A stretch of 34,229 nt of DNA from a bacterium (lineage in GTDB: Bacteria; Pseudomonadota; Alphaproteobacteria; Caulobacterales; Caulobacteraceae): the NCBI GenBank assembly GCA_030824495.1, contig JAVBXP010000056.1, positions 1-34,229 of the forward strand. The letters are read 5' to 3'. The notes under the pieces were generated by a model. It had not been told where the DNA came from. It worked only from the letters and a program-made list of their open reading frames with translations, and did not search any database. Shown in pieces: positions 8,739 through 16,785 of the stretch (the first letter of the stretch is position 1; each line of letters opens with the position of its first letter). Made by a program: the position numbers and the translations under genes.

Positions 8739-9668
8739 CTAGAATTTGAAAGCAAAGGCGGCGGTGACGGTGTCGCCCTCGAACGTGTTCTTGGCGCCGA
8801 ACTCATGATACCACTTGAGCAGCAGGGTCACCGGCCGCTCGCCGAACTTGGCGTCGTAGCTGACGAACGGGCCGGCTCCATAGACCTCGGATTTGAAGTC
8901 GCCGAGCCTGGCGCCCGCGCCGCTGTCGCCGGTGGTCTGGATCATGGCGTAGCCGACCGCGCCCAATCGCCATTCCCCGAACGCCTTGGTGATCGCCCCA
9001 TCGAGATGGAGCAACTGGCCGGTGCGGTAGTCGGTGGTCTGGTTCTCGGCGTTGAACAGATAGGCGGCGGCGCCCGACACCGCCCAGCCGCTTTGCGGAT
9101 CCATCCAGGTGACTGCGCCCTGCACCTGGACGCTCGGATAGTTCTTGCTGAGATTGGCCAGGGCTCCGGCGGTGTACTCGCCGGTCGGCAGGTAGAAGGT
9201 CAGGTTGACGTTGGAGTGGACCTTGCCGTTGTGCCACCCGAGGATGAGGGGCGAGATGGCGATGTCGGCGACGCCGAACGTGTCGTCGGACTCGCTGCGC
9301 GTATTGCCGAGCGGCCCGGTGACGCTGGCGGTGATGTCGGCGTTCGCCAGCGGCAGGATCACCGCCAGGGCGTATTGGCCGCCCAACACCTTGTTTTCCG
9401 TCACCAGCGAGAAAGCCGCGGCGTTAGCGACTGACTCCACGTCGATCCCGGCGGCGACGCGGCCACCCAGCACCGAGGCGTCGGCCGATCCGGAATAGTA
9501 GACGACGTCGTTGCGCATATAGACGCCGGGATAGGGCGGAAGGACGCCTGCCAGACTGTCGGTATAGCCCTTCTGGTAGGGGCTTTGACCGCCCTCGGCC
9601 GCAGCCGCCGCCTGAGGCACGAGCACCGCCGCGCCAAGGCCGATGACCGCCGAAACGAGTTTGTGCAT
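8739..9668 (-). CDS. SphA/MetA-type outer-membrane protein
   Basis: A 309-residue protein with a signal peptide cleaved after AAAA, followed by a beta-barrel. Segments such as YLPTGEYTAGALANL and the closing KWYHEFGAKNTFEGDTV, with FAFKF at the C-terminus, are characteristic of the SphA/phenol MetA_deg outer-membrane family, whose members are thought to pass hydrophobic or aromatic compounds. It is the first gene of the unit that also holds the second barrel. A copy of the AGG-N4-ACCC motif is centred about 65 bp upstream of its start, the same position as upstream of the sulfatase and response regulator genes. Confidence 0.82.
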   Translation of the reverse strand: MHKLVSAVIGLGAAVLVPQAAAAAEGGQSPYQKGYTDSLAGVLPPYPGVYMRNDVVYYSGSADASVLGGRVAAGIDVESVANAAAFSLVTENKVLGGQYALAVILPLANADITASVTGPLGNTRSESDDTFGVADIAISPLILGWHNGKVHSNVNLTFYLPTGEYTAGALANLSKNYPSVQVQGAVTWMDPQSGWAVSGAAAYLFNAENQTTDYRTGQLLHLDGAITKAFGEWRLGAVGYAMIQTTGDSGAGARLGDFKSEVYGAGPFVSYDAKFGERPVTLLLKWYHEFGAKNTFEGDTVTAAFAFKF

Positions 9669-9726
9669 GGGGTGTCTCCGACCAGCGTTCCCCCAACAAT
9701 GTCGGGCGTCGGCGGAGGCGAGGATC

Positions 9727-9738
9727 AGGTATTACCCT
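9727..9738. promoter_or_regulatory. Candidate regulator site upstream of SphA-like gene
   Basis: Plus strand AGGTATTACCCT, centred 64.5 bp upstream of the start codon at 9668. It shares AGGTATTAC with the site at 19742 and the AGG...ACCCT frame with the sites at 13335 and 19774. Binding is inferred from recurrence and position only. Confidence 0.5.
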
Positions 9739-9741
9739 CTC

Positions 9742-9761
9742 CGGGCTTACCAGTAGGCCCG
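9742..9761 (-). terminator. Hairpin just downstream of the FGE gene
   Basis: Nine-base arms (9742-9750 and 9753-9761, one G-T pair) form a hairpin 7 bases past the FGE stop codon, but its loop would be only 2 bases as drawn, so the inner pairs must open. No T-run follows. It could slow or end transcription between the FGE gene and the SphA-like gene, or be part of the promoter region. Confidence 0.35.
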
Positions 9762-9767
9762 ATCAGG

Positions 9768-10796
9768 TCAGGCGGGCGGTCGCAGCACGCAACGGAAGCC
9801 CACATGACTTGTTGAGGTGTCTATCGGCTGGGCGTGACGGGCCGCCGGGCGGTAGCGCCGGCAGTAGCTGGGCGCGCAGAGGTGGGATCCGCCCTTGAGC
9901 ACCTTGCGGGTGATGCGGGCTGGGTCGTTGGGGTCGATGCTGGCCGCTTCGGTCTCGGCGAGCGGCTTGCTCGCCGCGCAGCAGCTTTTGGGCGCCTCGG
10001 CTGCGTGTGACGACCACCAGTCCTTGGTCCATTCCCAGGTGTTGCCGACCATATCGACCAGGCCGTAGCCATTGGGCGGATAGGCGCCGATCGGCGAGGT
10101 GCGGATCCAACCATCCTCGCCCGTGTTCTCGTACGGAAACTGCCCCTGCCAGGTGTTGGCCATCTGCTGGCCCCCCGGTGCGAATTCGTCGCCCCACGCA
10201 AATTCGGTGTCGTCCAAGCCCCCGCGCGCGGCTAGTTCCCACTCAGCTTCGGTCGGAAGGTCGGCGCCGGCCCAGTCTGCGTAGGCCGTCACGTCCGACC
10301 AGGCCACATGGACGACCGGGTGATCTTCCAGGCCTTCGATACAGCTGTCCGGTCCATAGGGGTGGCGCCATTGGGCGCCGGGTAGGAAGCGCCACCAGTT
10401 GCCGATGTTGCGCAGATCCACAGGCCCGTCGCTGGGCGTGAACACCAGCGACGAGGCGGTCAGCAGGTTCGGATCAGCGCCCGGATAATCCTCGGCGCGG
10501 GGCGCGATCTCGGCCTGGGTGACCCAGCCCGTCGCCTCCACAAAGCTCCGGAAGTCGCGGTTGGTGACTGGAGCCTGGTCGATCCAGAAGCCGGCGACCG
10601 TCACATCGCGCGATGGCGCCTCTTCGGCATAGTGCCGGTCCGACCCCATGCGGAAAGTCCGGCTGGGGATCCAGACCATGCCAGAGCGGGCATGTAGTTG
10701 GGCAGGGGATGCGGCAGTGTGGGGCATGGCTGAAGAGACCACGCTAGCGAGCGGCCAGCGATCAGGCCATCCCCCTAGCGGGTCTAAGGTGTTCAC
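9768..10796 (-). CDS. Formylglycine-generating enzyme (SUMF1 / FGE family)
   Basis: Oxidises the active-site Cys of a sulfatase to C-alpha-formylglycine. The FGE fold runs from MVWIPSRTFRMGSD to the end, with WEWTKDWW and the closing GFRCVLR. The catalytic Cys pair is present: C307 and C312 in the segment HLCAPSYCRRYR (342-residue numbering). That is the same spacing as Cys336/Cys341 of human FGE, so it should be a true FGE rather than EgtB or PvdO. There is no signal peptide. It lies 6 bases after the HAD gene, which itself follows the sulfatase by 2 bases, so enzyme and presumed substrate are co-expressed. The GTG at 10796 has no clear ribosome-binding site; the ATG at 10727 is an alternative start. 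Confidence 0.88.
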   Translation of the reverse strand: MNTLDPLGGWPDRWPLASVVSSAMPHTAASPAQLHARSGMVWIPSRTFRMGSDRHYAEEAPSRDVTVAGFWIDQAPVTNRDFRSFVEATGWVTQAEIAPRAEDYPGADPNLLTASSLVFTPSDGPVDLRNIGNWWRFLPGAQWRHPYGPDSCIEGLEDHPVVHVAWSDVTAYADWAGADLPTEAEWELAARGGLDDTEFAWGDEFAPGGQQMANTWQGQFPYENTGEDGWIRTSPIGAYPPNGYGLVDMVGNTWEWTKDWWSSHAAEAPKSCCAASKPLAETEAASIDPNDPARITRKVLKGGSHLCAPSYCRRYRPAARHAQPIDTSTSHVGFRCVLRPPA

Positions 10797-10802
10797 CTGA
10801 CG

Positions 10803-11726
10803 TCAGGCCTGGGGCGGGAAGACCTCGGCCCAGTCCTTGGCGACGCTGACCACGGTGATCCCGTAGGCCTCAGCCTTGTCCAGGGCTTCGACTAGAGGAC
10901 TGAGGCGGAAGTCGCGGTCATAGGCGACCTCGCGCTCGTTGTCGTCGTGATGGATCAGCAGGGCCAGGCGCCGCCCCGGCCCTGACAGGGTGTAGCGCAT
11001 CATCGCAAGGTCCCCGTCGGAATTGCCGAACGCCAGGATCGGCCGCCGGCCGATGTGCAGGCCGATGTTCTGAACCTTGACCTCGCGATCATCGAAACTC
11101 TGGAGCTCGGCGAGCTTCATCAGTTCGAGACGCCCGTCGGCTTCCTGAAGCTCGGTCTTCACCGTGCTGCCAACCACCTGTTCGGGCGGTACGCCATAGG
11201 TTTGCTCGCCGAAGGCGCGAATGAAGTCCGCCCCGCCGCCCGAGACGATGAAGGTCTTGAAGCCATTTGCGCGGAGGTAGTTCAGCAGCTCAAGCTGCGG
11301 TTGGTAGATGAGCTCTGTGTAGCGCCGGCCAAACTTGGGATGGCGGCTCTCGGCGAGCCAAGCCTTCGACAGCTTGTCGAAAACCTCAATCGTGACCCCG
11401 GCATGGGCCGCGAAGGCGACCTTGAAGATCCCTTCCTTTCCGAAGGAATGGATCGTCGCCAGATCATGCTCAAGGAAGGCCTTGTAGGGCTGGCGGTCCT
11501 TGAGCGTCGGGTCGGCGTCAGCCAGTTGCTGGATGCGAGCCTGGGCGAAGGCGACCTGCACCTGCACAGGCTGTTCGCACCACAGGGTGCCATCGTTGTC
11601 GAACACAGCGATCCGCTCGGGCGGGGGGACATAGTCCGCCCCGCCTTGCTGGGTCACCGCTTCGACAAACGCCTGGATGGCGTCCCGGGCCTTGCCGGAA
11701 CGCCAAGAGGGTAACAGCTCCGACAT
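10803..11726 (-). CDS. HAD-superfamily phosphatase, cytosolic paralogue
   Basis: About 307 residues. HAD motif I is FDNDGTLW (nucleophile and acid/base Asp), motif II is FIVSGGG, and motifs III/IV are represented by a Lys/Arg-rich stretch and AFGNSDGDLAMM. It therefore retains everything needed for Mg-dependent phosphoryl transfer and resembles phosphoserine phosphatase-like HAD enzymes. There is no signal peptide from the ATG at 11726, which lies 2 bases after the sulfatase stop; upstream readings of this frame run inside the sulfatase gene and are rejected. It shares long near-identical segments (for example LHIGRRPILAFGNSDGDL) with the exported HAD protein on the other side of the sulfatase. 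Substrate unknown. Confidence 0.85.
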   Translation of the reverse strand: MSELLPSWRSGKARDAIQAFVEAVTQQGGADYVPPPERIAVFDNDGTLWCEQPVQVQVAFAQARIQQLADADPTLKDRQPYKAFLEHDLATIHSFGKEGIFKVAFAAHAGVTIEVFDKLSKAWLAESRHPKFGRRYTELIYQPQLELLNYLRANGFKTFIVSGGGADFIRAFGEQTYGVPPEQVVGSTVKTELQEADGRLELMKLAELQSFDDREVKVQNIGLHIGRRPILAFGNSDGDLAMMRYTLSGPGRRLALLIHHDDNEREVAYDRDFRLSPLVEALDKAEAYGITVVSVAKDWAEVFPPQA

Positions 11727-11728
11727 CG

Positions 11729-13273
11729 CTACGAGGCGGCCGCGGTGGAGGCGTCGCGCAGCATCGAGATGGCGTCGTCGATCGTGAAGGAATTCGGCTT
11801 CTGGATCGGTGGGAATTCCTTGAAGGTGGCCGCCCATTGGTCGGCGATGCCGTAGGCTCCGTACAGAATGTACGCGTGGTACAGGAACCACTCGTAATAG
11901 CTGTTCGAAGTCACGTCGGCGAACTCGTAGGGGTCGGTTCGCAAGTTGAAGAGCTTTGGCAGGCGTAGTCGCGTAAATGGCTCGGCCCAGATCTGCATGG
12001 TGCCTTGGCACCGCTGCTCCATGAACACGACCTTCCAGTTGTCGTAGCGAATACCCAGGATGTCGCCGTCGTCGCTGATGTAGACGAAGAGCTTGCGCGG
12101 GCTCTCGGGCTCCTTGCCGGTGAGGTAGGGGACAAGGTTGTAGCCGTCGATGTGGTTCTTGTAGGTGCGCCCGATCGCCTGATAGCCCTTCTTCGCCTTT
12201 TCGACGACGTCGGGTTCACCGGCGATCGCGAGGAAGGTCGGGAGCCAGTCATGGTGCTGGACGATTTCGCGCGAGACCGATCCGGCCTCGATCTGACCGG
12301 GCCAGCGCACGATCATCGGCACCCGGAAAGCGCCTTCCCAGTTGGAGTTCTTCTCGCTGCGGAAGGGCGTCATGCCGCCGTCCGGCCATGAGTTGCGGTG
12401 CGGGCCGTTGTCGGTCGAATACATCACGAAGGTGTCTTCGGTGATGCCCAGCTCGTCGAGGTAGTCGAGCATCTCGCCGACGTTCTTGTCATGGTCGATC
12501 ATGGTGTCGTGGTAGGGCGACTGCCAGCGACCGGCCTGGCCCAGGCTCGACTTTTTCGTATGCGTGAACATGTGCATATGGGTGGTGTTCAGCCAGACGA
12601 AGAACGGCTTGTCGTCGTCCTTCTGGCGCTTGATGAAGTCCTTGGCGGTGGCGACGAACTCGTCATCGCAGGTCTCCATCCGCTCTTTCGTCAGCGGACC
12701 GGTGTCTTCGATCTTCTGCTTGCCGACCTTGCCCCAGCGCTCCTGCTCGGTCGGATCGTCCTTGTCGGTCGCCCAGGCGTGAACCACGCCACGGGGCCCG
12801 TTCTTCTTTCGGAAATTCGGGAAATCCTTGTCCGGATAGTAGTCGTACATCTCCGGCTCTTCCTCGGCGTTGAGGTGGTAGAGGTTGCCGAAGAACTCGT
12901 CGAAGCCGTGATTGGTCGGCAGCATGTGGTTCAGGTCGCCCAGATGGTTCTTGCCGAACTGGCCGGTGGCGTAGCCCTGGTTCTTCAACGCTGCGGCGGT
13001 GGTCAGGATCTTCTCGTTCATGCCGACGGCGGCGCCGGGGATGCCGACCTTCGACAGGCCGGTCCGCAGTACGCTTTGACCCGTGATGAAGGAGGAGCGA
13101 CCGGCGGTGCAGGACTGTTCGCCATAGGAATCGAGGAACAGCATGCCTTCGTTGGCGAGGCGGTCGATGTTGGGCGTATTGTAGCCCATCAGGCCGTGCG
13201 AGTAGCAGCTCAGATTGCTGATCCCGATATCGTCGCCCCAGATGACGAGGATGTTGGGTTTTCCCTTGGGCAT
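11729..13273 (-). CDS. Arylsulfatase-family enzyme with CxAxR active-site motif
   Basis: A type I sulfatase of 514 residues. The Ca-binding GDD lies at residues 13-15. The formylglycine motif C55-T-A-G-R59 is followed by SSFITG; Ala replaces the usual Pro in C-x-P-x-R, a variant that occurs in the family. GKNHLGD, a THMH segment, STDNGPH and a late Lys-containing stretch (RSEKNSNWEG) complete the catalytic set. There is no signal peptide, so hydrolysis should be cytosolic, unlike many scavenging sulfatases. The gene heads a sulfatase / HAD / FGE unit with 2- and 6-base gaps. A regulatory motif is centred 68 bp upstream of its start. Some relatives hydrolyse phosphonate or phosphate esters instead, so the ester type is open. 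Confidence 0.92.
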   Translation of the reverse strand: MPKGKPNILVIWGDDIGISNLSCYSHGLMGYNTPNIDRLANEGMLFLDSYGEQSCTAGRSSFITGQSVLRTGLSKVGIPGAAVGMNEKILTTAAALKNQGYATGQFGKNHLGDLNHMLPTNHGFDEFFGNLYHLNAEEEPEMYDYYPDKDFPNFRKKNGPRGVVHAWATDKDDPTEQERWGKVGKQKIEDTGPLTKERMETCDDEFVATAKDFIKRQKDDDKPFFVWLNTTHMHMFTHTKKSSLGQAGRWQSPYHDTMIDHDKNVGEMLDYLDELGITEDTFVMYSTDNGPHRNSWPDGGMTPFRSEKNSNWEGAFRVPMIVRWPGQIEAGSVSREIVQHHDWLPTFLAIAGEPDVVEKAKKGYQAIGRTYKNHIDGYNLVPYLTGKEPESPRKLFVYISDDGDILGIRYDNWKVVFMEQRCQGTMQIWAEPFTRLRLPKLFNLRTDPYEFADVTSNSYYEWFLYHAYILYGAYGIADQWAATFKEFPPIQKPNSFTIDDAISMLRDASTAAAS

Positions 13274-13334
13274 GACCGTCTCCGCTTGATGCTATGAGCG
13301 GCGATGGCACCACATGCAGGGGGACTGCGGGATC

Positions 13335-13347
13335 AGGTAACGACCCT
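13335..13347. promoter_or_regulatory. Candidate regulator site upstream of sulfatase operon
   Basis: Plus strand AGGTAACGACCCT, centred 68 bp upstream of the sulfatase start codon. It matches the response-regulator promoter site at 19774 (AGGTAAGAACCCT) at 11 of 13 positions. It lies in the 112-bp gap between the second HAD gene and the sulfatase, which suggests that the sulfatase has its own promoter. Confidence 0.55.
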
Positions 13348-13385
13348 AGATAGGCCCCCAGCGAGACCCACATGGTTGGGGTTTC

Positions 13386-14387
13386 CTAGGCCCGATCAAA
13401 CGGGAAAATCCGCGACCAGTCGTTCTTCATGCTGACCACGACCCAGCCGCGCCTGGGCGCTTCGTCCAGCGCCTTGGCGAGTTGGCCGACATGGCTTTGC
13501 CGATCATAGGCGTACTCTCGAACTGCATCGTCGTGATGGACGATCAGGCCCAGCCGCGGCCCCGAACCGGTGGTTGTGTACTGCAGCATCTCCAGGTCGC
13601 CGTCGGAGTTGCCGAAGGCCAGGATCGGCCGCCGGCCGATGTGTAGATTGATGTTCACCGGCTTGCCGCCCTTGTCGTCGACGCTGCCGACACCGGGCTG
13701 TTTCATGATGACGCCGACATCGTTCTGCAGCTGGAAGACCGATTTGCCGCCGGATCCCACCACCTGTTGCGGGGGGATTCCGTAGGCGGACTGGGTGAAG
13801 GTGCGCATGAACTCAACGCCCCCGCCGGAGACGATGAACGTCGTGAACCCATGGGCGCGCAGATAGGCCAGAAGTTCGATCTGCGGCTGATAGACCAGTT
13901 CGCGGAACAGCCGGTTGAAGCGGGTGTTGCGGGCGCTGTCGATCCAGGTCCGGGCGATTTCTGCGAACGCTTCGGTGGTCATGCCAGAGTGGGTGGCGTC
14001 CATCAGCTGCATCAACTCCGCCTCGGTGAACTTGGCGAGTTGGGCCATGTCGCGGTCGAGCACGGCCTTGAACGGCTGTTGCTGACGCAGGGCTGGATTG
14101 GCCTGGGCCATCGCCTTCACGCGATCCGCCAGGAACACAGCCTCGGTGTAGAGGGGCTGCTCGATCCAAAGGGTGCCGTCGTTGTCGAAGGTGGCGATGC
14201 GCTGATCGGCCGGCACGAAGTCCGGACCAGGCCGGGTCACGCGCGCCACGAAGTCGGTGATCGCGCTGCGGCTGGCGCCGTCACGCCAGCTCGGCAGGTG
14301 CTGTGGTGATGCAGCCAAGGCTGGCGAGGCGGCGGCCGCGGCGATCAGGAACGCGAGGTTGCGGCGGTTGAGTTGAGCTTGCGACAT
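13386..14387 (-). CDS. HAD-superfamily phosphatase, exported paralogue
   Basis: About 333 residues starting at the ATG at 14387. An N-terminal NRRNLAFLIAAAAASPALAA stretch looks like a Sec or Tat signal peptide, so the enzyme should be periplasmic. The mature part carries FDNDGTLW, FIVSGGG and AFGNSDGDLEML, the full HAD catalytic set, and aligns along its length with the cytosolic HAD protein two genes downstream. An earlier ATG at 14435 is possible but would place a Cys-rich, non-signal-like segment first. It is separated from the sulfatase by 112 bp holding a putative promoter. The phosphorylated or other substrate is unknown. Confidence 0.85.
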   Translation of the reverse strand: MSQAQLNRRNLAFLIAAAAASPALAASPQHLPSWRDGASRSAITDFVARVTRPGPDFVPADQRIATFDNDGTLWIEQPLYTEAVFLADRVKAMAQANPALRQQQPFKAVLDRDMAQLAKFTEAELMQLMDATHSGMTTEAFAEIARTWIDSARNTRFNRLFRELVYQPQIELLAYLRAHGFTTFIVSGGGVEFMRTFTQSAYGIPPQQVVGSGGKSVFQLQNDVGVIMKQPGVGSVDDKGGKPVNINLHIGRRPILAFGNSDGDLEMLQYTTTGSGPRLGLIVHHDDAVREYAYDRQSHVGQLAKALDEAPRRGWVVVSMKNDWSRIFPFDRA

Positions 14388-14594
14388 GGAACCTGATCCG
14401 CAGACGCCCGAGGTGGCGGCGCACAAACAGACCATCGCAGGCTGGTCGGCTCGATCCGGCGGACGCCCTATGGCGATTGGGGAAACCCCTAGGTCGGGGA
14501 GACGCCGCGCTCGGTGATGGCTAGGCGTCGGCCCGGTCGGATTCCGGGTTTCGCCTGATTTCGCGAGGCGGAGCTTCGTGGCGCCGTCGCGATT
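14388..14594. other. Divergent intergenic region between HAD and DUF1622 genes
   Basis: About 207 bp that must hold two divergent promoters. It includes the inverted repeat GGGG-AAA-CCCC at 14479-14489, followed by TAGG. This resembles the motif upstream of the DUF4136 gene (GGCGAAACCC) but lies 97 bp from the HAD start rather than 65-70. No gene is evident. Confidence 0.4.
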
Positions 14595-14966
14595 GTGGAA
14601 AGCCTATTGGACATCGTCGTCGAGACCGTGGCGCTGGTTTGCGAACTCGCCACCGTACTGGTGGTCGCGCTCGGGGCCGGGGAGGCTCTGATCCGGCTAG
14701 CGCTGGGGTGGAACAAGATCAGCGGGCAGGGGATAAAGCGCGTTGTCTGGGTGCGCTTCGCCTCCTGGATATTGTTGTCGCTCGAATTCGCCCTGGCCGC
14801 CGACATCGTGCGGACCGCTATCGCACCGACCTGGGACGACATCGGACAACTGGCGGCGATCTCTGCGGTCCGGACCTTCCTGAACTACTTCCTGGAACGC
14901 GATCTGGAAGCCTTCATGCATGAGCGCAAGCCCGAGTCCGGGCGCCCCGTCGAGGTCGAGACTTGA
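14595..14966 (+). CDS. DUF1622 small membrane protein
   Basis: A 123-residue protein. Hydrophobic helices lie near residues 5-35 and 50-75, followed by IAPTWDDIGQLAAISAVRTFLNYFLERDLEAF, the conserved core of DUF1622. Family function is unknown. The GTG at 14595 begins the conserved region, but no strong ribosome-binding site is seen. Its stop overlaps the next start (TTGA), so the two products are translationally coupled. Confidence 0.8.
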   Translation: MESLLDIVVETVALVCELATVLVVALGAGEALIRLALGWNKISGQGIKRVVWVRFASWILLSLEFALAADIVRTAIAPTWDDIGQLAAISAVRTFLNYFLERDLEAFMHERKPESGRPVEVET

Positions 14967-15631
14967 GCGCGATCGAGGCGAAAGCTCACGTCGATCCACC
15001 GTGGCTGGAAGCGCTGATCGTCATCAGCCTCTCGGTGGCCGCGCTGACGACAACCTGGTCGACCTATCAGGCGGCCCTGTGGGACGGCGAGCAGGCCGCG
15101 AATTACAGTCGCGCCAACGGCCTGCGGATCGAGGCGTCGAAGGCCTCGGCCAGAGCCGACATACTCGAGGCCGTGGACCTTGCCATCTTCTCGGGATGGC
15201 TGGACGCCAAGGCGGCCGGCCAGACCAAGTTGGAGGACTTTTACTATGCGCGTTTCCGGCCGGAGTTCCGGACGGCTTTCAAGGCCTGGGACGACCTTCA
15301 CCCACTGACCAATCCCGATGCGCCGCAAGGGCCCTTCGTCATGAAGGAGTACAAGCTGCCCGAGCGGGTCAAGGCGGACACGCTGGCGGCGAAGGCCGAG
15401 GCGGTGTTCGAACAAGGCCAACGCGACAACGACATTGGCGATATCTATGTCCAGGCCACCGTTATCCTGGCGAGCGCGTTGTTCTTCGGCGGGATTTGCC
15501 AGACCTTCAAGAAGCCTCGGGTACGCATGAGCTTGGCGCTTTTGTCGGTGGGGGCCTGCATCTTCGGCGTCATCCGCACCCTGACCCTGCCGGCGATCCC
15601 GCCTCAGGTCATGTGGGGCTTCTTTGGCTGA
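14963..15631 (+). CDS. DUF4337-like membrane protein
   Basis: A 222-residue protein starting with TTG in a 4-base overlap with the DUF1622 gene. It has one transmembrane helix near residues 17-35, a soluble helical middle with YYARFRPEFRTAF and a DIYVQATVILASALFFGGI segment, and a C-terminal hydrophobic hairpin. The pattern fits DUF4337 proteins of unknown function. Together with DUF1622 it forms a two-gene inner-membrane unit pointing away from the HAD/sulfatase genes. It ends 9 bases before the converging Omp85-like gene. Confidence 0.7.
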   Translation: MSAIEAKAHVDPPWLEALIVISLSVAALTTTWSTYQAALWDGEQAANYSRANGLRIEASKASARADILEAVDLAIFSGWLDAKAAGQTKLEDFYYARFRPEFRTAFKAWDDLHPLTNPDAPQGPFVMKEYKLPERVKADTLAAKAEAVFEQGQRDNDIGDIYVQATVILASALFFGGICQTFKKPRVRMSLALLSVGACIFGVIRTLTLPAIPPQVMWGFFG

Positions 15632-15640
15632 CGGGGGGCC

Positions 15641-16777
15641 TCAGAACGCTTCGCCAATGTAGAAGTAGATGGCCGAGGAGTCCTTCCCCCACGCGGCGTC
15701 GAGGCTCATATTGACCTTGTACTTGCGCGAGGCGGCGAAGCGCAGCCCGATCCCGGCCGCGGGCAGGACAGTGCTGTCGCCCAGGTGACTGATCCCGGGG
15801 GCGATGCCGCCCACGCCCGCGAAAGCCACCGCGCCGAAACGCCAGAACAGCGGATGGCGATACTCGGCCTGCGCCGCCCAGGTGGCGCCGTCGCGGTACT
15901 GTCCGGTTTCGTAGCCGCGCAAGTCGTTGTTCTGACCGAACATGCAGAGGTCGTAGAACGGGGCGCCATCGCTGGCCGCGCAGAGCGAGCCGCGCCAGGC
16001 CAGCACGCCGTCGCCCATCGCGTGATAGCCGTTGAGCGAGCCGGTGAACTTCGAATAGTCAAAGTCGCTGCCGATCAGATCGCCGTTCCACAGCCACTGG
16101 GCCTGGGCGTAGATCCCTTTGGTCGGGCCGTATTCCACGTTGCGGGTGTCGTACTCCGCCGCGGGGCCAAGACCCGACACCTGGCTTTCCAGTTCGAAAG
16201 CCGGCAGGTTTAAATCAGGGAACTTCGGCGGGCCGTCTCGGTCGAGCGTGGTGTCGACCTTCAGGAACCGGTACTGGGCGCCCGCATAGAGATTGGGGCG
16301 GACCCGGTAGAGGCCTTGGCCGAGTGCGAAGACGCCCTTCTGGTTGAGGCCGATGGAGAAGTCCCGCTCGCCGGCCCCACTGCCGATCCCGTAGAATTTG
16401 AGGTTCATGTCGCCGTATCCGCCGGCGGCGGTGAGGCGGAACCGGTCCTCCGCGAAATGCGCCTTATGGAAGATCGCGGCGGCCCAGCTCTCAGTGTCGG
16501 TGTAGAGACCGCCCCCGCCGGTGGTCCAGACCCCGCCAGAACCCTTCGGCTCGTAGAGCGCGACCGCCGCCAGGGCCAAGCCGTTGCCCAGCGTCGGATT
16601 GGACTGCGGGATCGGCATGATCACGAAGCTGGGCTTGCCGCCTTCCTTGGCCTGGGCGGCGGCTTCACCACTGGACTGCGCCTTGGACGCGGCTTCTTCC
16701 GGCCCCGACGCGTTCGCCGAACCGGCGGCGAGCGACAGGGCGAGCGCGAGCCCGGTGGTTACGCCTACGCTACGCAT
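15641..16777 (-). CDS. Omp85/BamA-TamA-like outer-membrane barrel without POTRA domains
   Basis: A 378-residue exported protein with a signal peptide (cleavage after ANAS), a short Ala/Glu/Lys-rich linker and a barrel. The barrel contains NNDLRGYETGQYRD, resembling the conserved VRGY motif of Omp85 proteins, and ends with YFYIGEAF, a terminal Phe. There is no room for POTRA domains between the linker and the barrel, so it resembles the bacterial surface-antigen group rather than BamA itself. It is the last gene of a DUF4136 / DUF2092 / Gly-rich / barrel run. It may insert or export a lipid or protein, but the cargo is unknown. Confidence 0.75.
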   Translation of the reverse strand: MRSVGVTTGLALALSLAAGSANASGPEEAASKAQSSGEAAAQAKEGGKPSFVIMPIPQSNPTLGNGLALAAVALYEPKGSGGVWTTGGGGLYTDTESWAAAIFHKAHFAEDRFRLTAAGGYGDMNLKFYGIGSGAGERDFSIGLNQKGVFALGQGLYRVRPNLYAGAQYRFLKVDTTLDRDGPPKFPDLNLPAFELESQVSGLGPAAEYDTRNVEYGPTKGIYAQAQWLWNGDLIGSDFDYSKFTGSLNGYHAMGDGVLAWRGSLCAASDGAPFYDLCMFGQNNDLRGYETGQYRDGATWAAQAEYRHPLFWRFGAVAFAGVGGIAPGISHLGDSTVLPAAGIGLRFAASRKYKVNMSLDAAWGKDSSAIYFYIGEAF

Positions 16778-16785
16778 GGGTCGTT

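Noticed and set aside
11727..12011. Upstream extension of the cytosolic HAD gene into the sulfatase gene
   Set aside because: The extension translates as Arg-rich shadow of the sulfatase; the ATG at 11726 lies 2 bases after the sulfatase stop.
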